Of a stretch of 64,000 nt of DNA, positions 43,970-54,300 are shown piece after piece. The notes below the pieces were generated by a model. The model saw nothing but the letters and a program-made list of their open reading frames with translations, was not told where the DNA came from and did not search any database. How positions within the stretch are numbered: the first letter of the stretch is position 1; every line of letters starts with the position of its first letter. The stretch comes from Rachycentron canadum (taxonomy: Eukaryota > Chordata > Actinopteri > Carangiformes > Rachycentridae). The stretch covers positions 772,068-836,067 of the forward strand of contig CM076652.1 of assembly GCA_038496675.1 (NCBI GenBank), written 5' to 3'. A program made the position numbers and the translations under genes.

Positions 43970-44480
43970 ACATCACATCCACAGTCAGGCCCTGCAGCGG
44001 CGCCACAGAGCCTGAGAGGAAGTGGCAGGGCATCAGAGCGACAGCGGCGCGCTCACAGTATCATAACACGCCGCCGTCGTGCAATTCATCCCGGCAGCTG
44101 TTTGTGTCGGGTGCCACCGTGCAAATTACAGGTCACTGTCTGGGGAGGGGATGAATAATTAACAGGCCTGTGACGGGTTCCCCCGGCGGAGGCGGCGCTG
44201 ACGACGCCGGCTGTCGACTGGTGTTGTCTTAAACGGGCCGGGTCGACATAAATCAAAGCTGTGGGAGCCAGGCCATCTGCCCGCCACGTAACCATCAGCC
44301 ACGGAGAGAGGACAGTTTCACAGACACGTAAATCTCCCACCACCGCTGTCAGGCCACAGGAAACGAAGCATAGTGGAGGACAATCAACAAAATAAAGGTC
44401 GTTTGTCTGTTAAATCCTTACCCGGGGGCCCCTGCAGCAGCCGCCACAGTCTCTCCTGCTTAACCAGAAACTTTACACAC
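43970..44480. other. Candidate conserved noncoding element
   Basis: GC-richer, repeat-free sequence embedded in AT-rich DNA, with homeodomain-like ATTAATT and TAATTAACAGG sites and no sustained reading frame. Texture resembles regulatory conserved sequence; this is inference only. Confidence 0.35.
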
Positions 44481-45317
44481 GGAAAATTGAAAACAGGGCT
44501 TCATCAGTGTTTTGGAAATGAACCTAATGTGCAGTCAGACCAGTGAACGCAGCTCAGATGCTGCTCACAATTTGGTGGAGGCTTTTATCAAAATTGAAAA
44601 ACCCGTCAGTCTGAGCAAAATTCAATCTGCAGCCACAGAGAAGCAGCAGGTTTGTGTTGTTTCTAATAAATGAGGCTGCGACTCAGATTTGTTGATTTGA
44701 AAGTATTTAATTTGTGCTAAAATACCAAGAGACAAACAAGGCGTTGATACTTTTACTCCGTTCGTGGTGTCTCCCCCAAAGTTTTGGTCAGATCTGATTA
44801 AACAAAACCAAATGGTTGTTCTGAGAAATCAGGATATTACAATCTACCTTTACTTCCCAGGTCAGGTTACATACACGTGTCTCCATGAACCTTGTGAGCG
44901 GGACAGACAGACACACAACAACACAGACGCTTCGAACGCTCTCGTCATCACTGTCTGAACATGAGTGTTTGAATCTGAACGAAGGGTCAGAGTGAGTCAC
45001 CAGTTAAACATTCACACACACTCGTCCTTTCATCGGTCGTATCAGCTGACGTGTTGTAGCAGAGGTTGAGTGCAGTCTAATGAGGCGGAGGTCGACAGCA
45101 GCTGACAGCACCGCAGGCTGGATTAAGACGAGTAACATCATGATGTCACGTGTTTGGACTGAAGCTGTCATCATCCTGGGGCCAGACCTGACAGGGCGAT
45201 GACGCCTCAACGCCTCAACGCCTCAACGCCTCAACGCCTGACGTTCCCGACACACAGGGCAGCCACGGCTCAGATTAATTGGAGGGAAATATGTGGACTG
45301 AGTGACCTAAACCTTCA

Positions 45318-45655
45318 TCCTCTCTAATGACCGCCAGGGGGCGACTCCACTGGTTGTTAAAGAAGTCAGATTGTATTGAAGTCTATGGGAAAATGTCCCT
45401 ACTTCTCCCTTGATTTATTAGCTCAGTAAACGTTTTCCTAATGAGTTTATGGTCTCAGTCTCTAGTTTCAAGTCTTCAATACAACATGATGTTCATTTTT
45501 TAAATGATGGTCCATTTAGAGGAAAATAGACCAGAAAGCAGGGGATGGATTAGGGGGCGTGGCTACCGTGTGATTGACAGACTGTACCACCCAATCAGGA
45601 TAGAGGACAGAGCAGGTCAGATCTACCCCAACTGCTCCAGCTGATGCGTGACGTC
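45318..45655 (+). repeat. Dispersed 0.4-kb repeat
   Basis: Opposite orientation to the 42.2-kb and 63.2-kb copies. Begins CTCTCTAATGACCGCCAGGG and carries AGTCAGATTGTATTGAAGTC and GATGGTCCATTTAGAGGAAA. Just upstream, 45,207-45,240 is a short ACGCCTCA tandem repeat. Confidence 0.88.
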
Positions 45656-46599
45656 GTGGTGGGTCGATGATGATTTTAACTCAAATCTCCATTTTTTTCC
45701 TAAACGTAGTCGTGACTGTTCTTATCGTAACCATGGCGACAAAGGTATTTACGCCACCTCAGGTACAGTCCGTGTGTTTATGGTTGGGATGGTTCAGGGT
45801 GCAGGATTTTTGTGTCCTCACCTTCTGTTTGACTGTTCTGCTTTGCTGCTTGGACGCTTTTGTCCTGCAGTTACACAAACCAGGATTTATGAGACTTCAG
45901 CATCCCTCCATTTTAAATTCATTTCAGAGAATTACAGATCACTCTTGGCTATTTTCTGACACTGTCACATGACTTCCCAGGTCAAAGTGACACGAAGCAA
46001 ATTCATTTCAGACGCTGTGACGGCACTTTAACCGAAGCTCAGTGGCTCGCGCTGGGCTCAGTCAGTGTGTGTTTGAAGTGCTGTGATGCAGTTCTGAGAT
46101 ATATCATTTCTCCAAGCACTAAAGTGGGATTATTAAGATGCATCGTTTTAGAAAGCTTTTTTTTTTTTTTTTTTTTAAATTCTGCTCAGAGACATCTGAG
46201 ATATGGCGGTACAGACGGGCTGAGGGAGCGTCTGGGGCAGATCCCATCGCTGCCTCTGCTAATTTCACAGAGATAACATCAAGGTCACATCTCTTCACCC
46301 AGCTTTGAAAGGAATTCTGGCACATGTAGAGAGAAAAACTGCTAATTGAGGTAGAAGTATGTGAGGCAGGTTAATGGAGAAAAGGTTCATCAAAAACAAT
46401 TACAGCTCTTCATCACAAAATAACTGCTGGGATGGATTAAAAACCACTGGCTGATGATTTTCCCTCTGACTGTTCTGCTCATTAAACCCAGTTAAATAAA
46501 AGGATAATACAGTGAAGTCCATCATTCTTAGTTCTGTAAAGATTTCATTCTCAGTCCTTCTCTAATGTTGCAGAGAATTAGTGTCATACAGGCCATAAC

Positions 46600-47160
46600 C
46601 TTTTTTTTTTATTCCTGCAAAAAGGTACCATCTCGGGGTTTTTTTTCTTTTTTTGCGAGTCAGTAAATTCAGCTCAAAATCAATATTTATGTATCCGAGG
46701 CCTCTTCAGTCAGCCGGCCTCCCGGACCGGCACGAGGAATTGCCGACAAATTTCCATTTAAAAAGTCAGTGAAGTTATAATTCACAATGTTCCCCTTGGT
46801 AAATGATAAATCAGAGCTGGGACAGGCCCATAACCATCCGCAGGGAAGATGAAGGGCGCCGGTCCCTCTCCTCATAAACATGACGACCTGATTGAGGCGG
46901 GATGGGATAAAAACGCCACCATCACCTCCACCTCCATCCTTATTAGTCTCAATGTGTCCACCGATCAGATCTTTGTTTGAGCGATAAGGCGGCGACGGGA
47001 AGTGACGCCGGAGGGATGATTTTAGAGGCTGATGATTAATGATAATGAAATGAAAGAGATAATTGTTCCCAGAGATTTGATCTTCCATCAACAAGGACCT
47101 TAACTGCAATTTTGATCTTTTCTTTCTCTTGTCATTGGTAATGAAGCAATTATTCATCCC
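46600..47160. other. Candidate conserved noncoding element upstream of the immp2l exon
   Basis: Repeat-free mixed-composition block with ATTAATGATAATGAAATGA, TAAATGATAAATCAGAGCTG and CATAAACATGACGACCTGAT motifs. No coding frame. Located within about 1 kb of the penultimate immp2l exon. Conservation itself cannot be tested here. Confidence 0.35.
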
Positions 47161-47519
47161 ATCTGGAAACTAAAAATCTGCCTCTCTCTGAAGGTCACTC
47201 TTCCATTTCTCTCCTGTTCCTGTTTGTTCTGCAGATGCTGCTAATATAAAAAACATGATGGGAAAATTAAAGGTTCTTCTGTGATTGATCCAAATTCATA
47301 CTTTTTAAAACTGTTCAACACCTGAAAATACCTGAAGGTCCCATATTTTACACTTGATGTGTTTTATTTTGTTGATATCCATAAGAAATTAGGCTGATAA
47401 ACTGTTTATAGACCAGCAACTGTGTATAACATGTCACAACACGTTACACACGTCAGAGGCAGAAAATGACCAAAACGACGTTCACTGACCCGTCTGTGAC
47501 CTCAGGAGCAGCATCGATA

Positions 47520-47524
47520 TGACC

Positions 47525-47558
<34 letters not shown>
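47520..47558. repeat. (GAT)n microsatellite
   Basis: About a dozen GATGAT repeats; the apparent poly-aspartate frame is an artefact. Confidence 0.9.
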
Positions 47559-47595
47559 TCACCGGCAGAGGCAGACACGTTTATAATCTAGATGG

Positions 47596-47597
<2 letters not shown>

Positions 47598-47646
<49 letters not shown>

Positions 47647-47666
47647 CTCTCCCTCCATCTCTGCAG
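47598..47666 (+). repeat. (TC)n tract forming the immp2l 3' splice site
   Basis: About 22 TC repeats run into CTCCCTCCATCTCTGCAG, the acceptor of the penultimate immp2l exon, so the microsatellite is itself the polypyrimidine tract. Confidence 0.9.
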
Positions 47667-47769
47667 GACTCTGGGCTACAAGAACCGATACGTTCGAGTC
47701 CCTGACGGTCACTTCTGGATCGAGGGAGATCATCATGGTCACAGTCTGGACAGCAACAGCTTCGGACCG
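47667..47769 (+). CDS. immp2l: immp2l penultimate coding exon
   Basis: Mitochondrial inner-membrane peptidase subunit 2, a type-I signal-peptidase-family serine protease that trims the sorting signals of proteins delivered to the intermembrane space. The 103-nt exon (one base, then 34 codons, phase 0 at the end) reads TLGYKNRYVRVPDGHFWIEG, followed by DHHGHSLDSNSFGP. The GDHHGHSxDSNSFGPV stretch is the conserved GDN-xxxSxDSR-type box of the signal peptidase family and is nearly identical to mammalian IMMP2L. The acceptor is CTCTGCAG| and the donor is CCG|GTACGA. The catalytic Ser and Lys are on earlier exons that I could not find in 35-47.6 kb. Confidence 0.95.
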
Positions 47770-50700
47770 GTACGAACTGCACCCACACAAGATGGGTCCA
47801 ATCAACCAATCGATGCATCTACAGGGGCGGGACTAGAAAGATTTTGACCAGGGTGCATAACCAACACAGAGCCGCAGCATCTTTACACATGTAAAAATAA
47901 CATTACAATAACTGAACTAAACTGTAATGGGACACAGTGTTGACTAATGAGACTAATGAGCCAAAGTAGCTTTAAAAAGAATAGTTAAAGCTACAATAAG
48001 AAACATCAGGAAATGAAGCTAACGCTGGTGCTAGCATAAGTCTTGAAAGCAAACCCCTCCCTCTCCGTGCTCCGTTATGCGATGCCAAGCCCTACACCTC
48101 GCTGTCTCCTCTGATGGAGGAATCAGGCGCTCGCCATCCTGTGAGTCAGTCTATAAGCGCCGTCTTCCAGCTCAAAGCCTCGGTGCGAGAGCCGCAGTGA
48201 ACCTGATCGACAGACATCAGCTCCCAGGAGGGAAAATCTCCGCAGCGTTGCCAAGATGTTCAATGAGTCTGAGTCACACAGGCCATTGACAGCACCTCTC
48301 CACATTCAGCAGCACATTTCTACAAAAAACAATAGAAGTAGTGGAATTTTGTCCAAAACACAAATAATCTGTAAAATGAAGTTATTCATTAATGTGTAGT
48401 CTGACCAGTCTGTGCTGGTCAAGGAAAATAAACACTTGATTCAGGTGAGTTTTTCACACAAGGCCCATATTTTAACTTCTCCAGTGATTTATTTTGAAAT
48501 GTTGATCTTCATCAGAAGATATATCTGTGGTTTTAAGAACCAAAATCCATCTTAGTGTAGTTTTACATCTCTTCTCTCAGGCTGAGCTCTAGGAACGACA
48601 GGTGAAGTCCTGAGGCTGGTTTTAAGGCTCAGTTTCTGAATCCAGGCTGTGAGCATTTCTCTGTGACTGAGACCTTTGATACTTTCACTGTTTTAATATA
48701 GAACCTGGACCTGCTTTATAATCAAAGACCACATGGAGGTCTACCTTTAGACTGTATGGACCTTTAACATCTACCTTTAGACTGTATGGACCTTTAACAT
48801 CTACCTTTAGACTGTAGGGACCTTTAACATCTACCTTTAGACTGTAGGGACCTTTAACATCTACCTTTAGACCGTATGGACCTTTAACATCTACCTTTAG
48901 ACCGTATGGACCTTTAACATCTACCTTTAGACCGTATGGACCTTTAAGTTTGTAATACTTTCTTTCATATCTCAGAGAGTTTGGTGACATATAAAAGCTG
49001 AGAAGGCAAAAGCTTTTGCCAGTGTTGAACTACACTGTAAAATTTATTCTGCTGTTAAAGCCTCAGTTAATGACAATCGTGAGGGATGCTCCTCTGGTCT
49101 TCTCAGACTGAATCCACTGATACATTTTCATGAGAGGTTGCTTTGGATGATTATAACCTCTGAAGGAGGGATAAAAACTCAAGGGGAGGTGGTGTTTCCT
49201 TTTATCTGCACTGTTTTTAATTCAGTCACAGTTTAGATTTTTTGACTCTGGAAGTGAATAATTGAATTACTCTGGTTGCATCTGGAGGATTTGAGCCTAT
49301 TATCTTTTATTAGAAATACAAAGTTGAAGAAACAATGTCCTCACATGGTGAAAAGTAGGAATTTTAAACATATTGTTGAGCAATCCTTCCTGTCTGGTCT
49401 TTATGTAAATGATGCTGTTAAAACCCCTGATGCTGACTTAGCTCTTGACCTCTGCTGTAAAACTCTGGGGTCCATAACCACGCGTCCTTTAAAAACATGG
49501 TGTCCACAATAGGTCAAGTCCCTGGTTCTCAGCTCAAAGAGAGAAATAAACCCTGGTCACTGGCTTTCTTTGAGGACATCTTAATGAAGACTAAAGTTAA
49601 TTAGAAATTACTTTCAATTCCCAAATCATTTTCACATCCATCAAAATTCTGGACATATTTCTTCTCATTTGTTGCTGATGGCTCCTCAATGTTGGATCAT
49701 AAAAAGACAATTCAGGCCTCGTTTTACACCACAGCTGAAGTGGCCAATGCATTCATGTTAGATTTGAAATATTTATTTGGTCCCTGTGACCCTGCACTGA
49801 TAAGTGGTCTAGACCATGGATGGATCGATAGATATGTATTTGGTGAGGACAAACTTGATCCTTGTTTTAAAGGTTGTAGTAAATTGCATAACTCATCATT
49901 TTTTGCATGGTGTATATATACTTTTCTGTCTTCTCTGGTGCAGTTCCTAGGGTTTAAAAGCTACTTGTGTGAATACATTACATTCAGGCAATTATAGACC
50001 TGTGTTTGAATTTGCTGTGTGTCACAGATAAAACTATAAAAATAAAATGATAAAAGTTCCTTTAGTCGCGAACCAGTCTGGTTTTAGAGAAAAACACAGT
50101 TACTGCCACCACTTGGTTTTAATGATGTAAGTTTACATAACAATCAACAGTATGAAGCTCTTTTTGTTGGCCTTTCAAAAGGATTTGATACAGTTGATTG
50201 TGTATTTGCTCATAAAAAAAGTTATGTGCCAAATGTGTGCGCGTTAAATCTGAGTTTCTTCAAACGACAAAAGGTGTCCCACAAGGCTCAATCCTAGGAC
50301 CTGCTCTTATTAATAAATGATACTGTTCCTGCTGCAGCTGGATGTAAAATCCATCTTTACGCTGATGATACTGTTTTGTATTTGACTGTAGGATCTCTAC
50401 AGATCTGTTTTCCTCCTTTAGAAGTTGCACTCAGTAACCATAAGTCATTTTTAATTTCAGACAAAACTGAAATGATGTTTTTTGCCAGAACCAGAAATAT
50501 TCAACACTAAAAGTATTGGATGAGTCATAGTATTTGGCATTTGGATCGATGAGAAGTTATCACATCAATCAATTACTGCAAATGTTGGCTTTTTCTTTAG
50601 GAATAAATCCTTCCTTCCTGTTGGATTACAGAAACCCCCTTGTTGAAGCAGATTTATTTTTATCAGTGTCAGATTATGCTGATATTCAGTCAACTGTTCT

Positions 50701-51145
50701 TTTCTCTGGTTCATTACTGCTGAACACTCATCATAGTATCCTGTACACAGAGGTTGTGTGGTTCTCTCTCTTCTCTCTGTGAGGTGTGATTTGCATATGT
50801 ATCTGTTTATTTACATGTCCCTGATTGTAAAGCTGCCTTAGTACTTTCACACGGACTAATGACTAACTAACCTCACCTCAAAGTCACGAGAAAATCTCAT
50901 CTAAATCTCATTTAATTGCTTTATTTGTTATATTATGTATTAATTGCATGTATATGTTTGCTAGTTCCTTTATCTTTTATCTTTTTGATTCTGTATCTTG
51001 TGTCGTAACTGACAAAGACCCTGTGAGCGAAGGATTAAATCCTGAATTAGTTTCATACGAATGATGGAAAACCACGTTTGTATGGAGGAGATGAGAGTGA
51101 AAACCAACATGGAGCATGCTGAAAAACCATGGATAAATAAATCAA

Positions 51146-51184
<39 letters not shown>

Positions 51185-51306
51185 GTATGTTATAGTTCAG
51201 GGTTTTATCTGTGCAGTCTGATGCTGAGCCAGGTTTACCCACATCCCCCTCAGGCTGGAGCAGAGATTTACAATGTCCTGAAGGAAACTGCAGTGACAGG
51301 TTCTGC

Positions 51307-51360
<54 letters not shown>

Positions 51361-54300
51361 CGTGTGCGTGTGTGTTGTCTTTCAGTATTTTAGTTGAAAT
51401 TGATGCAGAGGATGAGTGTGTTTACAGATCTGGATCCTTATGTCGACTTGGTTTGTCTGTCCTGACACTGTAGCATCTGCTTCTGCTCCAAACATAAAGA
51501 TTTCATTAACTCTACGTTTCAGTCCAGAAAGAGTACTAACGCCCTCGTATTGACTCACGCTCTCTGTGTGCTGTTTGTAGTTTGCTCCTCTCGGGTTGAG
51601 CGGTATAAAATTTTCAGCAGCGAAGGAGCTGTTTGCTATGGACGGCACATTACAGGCCCGACAGAAGGCCCGGATCTCCAGCTGAACAAAATCTAGCCGA
51701 GGAGCTCAGAAGAAATCCCCCAGAGCTCAAACCCAGAACACATGGATTCAGAGCTTCTGTGGTTTTACATTTCACTCCCAAGACATTTGAGTGTGTGTGA
51801 GATGCTGCAGAATCCAGACAGAGGGACAGGCAGAAAATGATCCATTGTGTTTACGTAACATTCACACTATAACTTCAGTTTTGATTTGCACAACAATCAG
51901 TTGAAGTAATTAAAAGTTGAGCTACATCCCTGTGTGTAGGCGCTTTAATTCACTTTCAAAACATAAAGGCTGAAGCTTCAATTAGACAAACAAGTACTGG
52001 TGGATTTCTGCCTCCTGCTTTCCTGGAAAAATAATTCACTTGTTTATTATAAATAATCAGTGTAACCGACAGAGCCGACAGACAAATGGTTTGTAAAGAT
52101 ACAAAACAAACACTGGTGTCAGTTAAACACATTTTGTTTTTTCCTTACCTAAACCTAAGAGCTGCGAAAGTCAAAATAAATCCATATTACAGTTGAATGA
52201 TGTAGCAACTGCGGCTCGGGAGCTACAGCGGGTCAGAAGGTCGGTGGTTTGATTCCCGATTCCTCCAAGTGTCCTTCGGTGAGATACTGAACCCTTAATT
52301 ACCCTGATGGCTGTTCCATCGGTGTGAGTCTGGGTATGTGTGGTGGAAGTATGATATGAATATGTCTGAATAACCTCCCCTCGTAAAGTCTTTGTAAAGC
52401 TCGATATAATATTATTATTATATATTATATATATTATTATATTTACCATTTAGTTACTGTTAGATTTCTCTGATTTTCCAGACGAAGTGAAAACATTTCC
52501 TTGAAAACAGATCTGCACATATTGCGATAACTTCCAAACTAATTTGCTGGTGCAGATTAGTTGTGTGTGTGAAAATGATTTTTAGGAGGCAGGACTATGT
52601 TTTCAATGTCAAAATAATGCGTTGACTTCAGAGCTGCTGTCAACTAACGTCCAGGCTCATCACTGTTTCTCTGTCACTACTCGCACCAGGGCGACGTCCC
52701 TGTTCTCCAGTCGACTGAACCCCGGCACCACGACTCTTCCCTTGTCAAACATACACGTGGTTTGTGCAGATCGCCAGAGGAAACCTGTGGCAGGTGGTTT
52801 AAACGCTGTGGCCTCTTTGTCTCTTCCCGTCTCTCAGAAGTCGTTTTATTGCGCAGCACTTAGAGGTGGCGTTGAGGAGCGGCTGTCAGCTCCCATCCCT
52901 CCTAACACACATCATCATCATGCACCTCACAAAATCACATCATCTCCTTATTCTCGCTGAATGGCTGAAGCAGCGGCAGCATCTCGCCGGCCTCAGCGTC
53001 GCTCGCTTTCTCTTTATGAGAGAAAAACATCATGTCATACTGCACACTCACATCTGACAGTTTGTCAGAACCAGATATTCATATATATCTAAAACTTCTC
53101 AATCAATAGGGTCAATACAGGATATAGATCTGAGTCCAGAGTCCAGGTCTCATTTCAATAATGTATTCTTTTTAGATCTGGCCTTCAGAGCTCGCTGCCA
53201 CCCACCACTGTCTTTTTACTCAGGAACACATCAGCTCCCACAATGATGCACTCAGCCGATGGGTCAATCTGAAATAGTCTAAAACAAACAAATAAAAACA
53301 CCCACAGCCTCTTCACACCATAGATTCTATAGACTCTCCAAGAGCTGTCTTACTTTTTGACTTTTCTCAAAGTTTTTCTTCTGGTGAGAAGCAAAAAGAC
53401 TAAACAGACACGTCAGGGTTTCACATCAGTCGACCTCACGCTGTGGGAAGTAAAGCCTATTAAAGCATTTAGAGGTGCAATAAATAAGGTTTTCACTAAG
53501 CAGGAAATGACCACAATACATCTGTGTGGGGGGGTTGATGGAGGTGTTGATCAATACCAGTGAGTCAGCTTTTCAGAACTTCATACTCGATCCTAATGTG
53601 GGAGAGAACACAGGAAGGAACCAAAGACCAAAAGAAAGAACCAAGAACTGAAGGATGAACTGAGGGAAAAAAACAAACCAGACAAGAGAGGAAGAAACTG
53701 AAGAGGAAAACCAAGAGGGAGGACTGAGCCCTGACAGATGAAGTGAGGAACCTTAAAATGGTACGAAAGATAAACCAAAAGAAACCAAGGAGATGGACAA
53801 AGGCAAGAGAAAAATGTAAGATGACAGGAATGAACCAGACAACAGAGGGAGAACAGTGAAGGAACAAAGGAAACTAACTTAGGAACAAAAGAACAAACTA
53901 AGGGATAATAAGACACCAGTGAATCAAAGAAGGAACCAAAGAGCCAAGAATTGAAGAGTGAAATGGGAACCAATGAACCAGAAAAAGAGCTGAAGAGGAA
54001 AAGATGAAGGACCTGGAGGATTAAAAGAAGGATCTAAGGAACCAAAGAAAACCCAGAACACATGAAAAACCAAAAGAACCAAGAATAAAGATAAGTACCA
54101 GTGGTACCATAACCACTGAAAGAACTGAACAATGAACCATGGAAACAGTAGATGGAACCCGAGGAGATGGAGAACGTAAAGAACGAAGAAAAATGTGAAA
54201 TGAACCAAAGAACAGAAGAGAGAAGAGTGAAGGAACTAAGGAAACTAACGTAGGAACCAAAGAACTAACTATGGGACAATAAGACACCAGTGAATCAAAG

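Noticed and set aside
45648..45972. Hydrophobic open frame of about 100 codons
   Set aside because: Starts in the end of a dispersed repeat, has no conserved motif, and an overlapping frame is equally open.
48685..48990. Possible small repeat protein (KGPYGLKVDV units)
   Set aside because: The frame is open only because the satellite unit is 30 bp; no promoter, start context or homologue.
52200..52300. Possible tRNA gene from a B-box-like sequence
   Set aside because: No closable acceptor, D or anticodon stems; the surrounding sequence is a SINE body.
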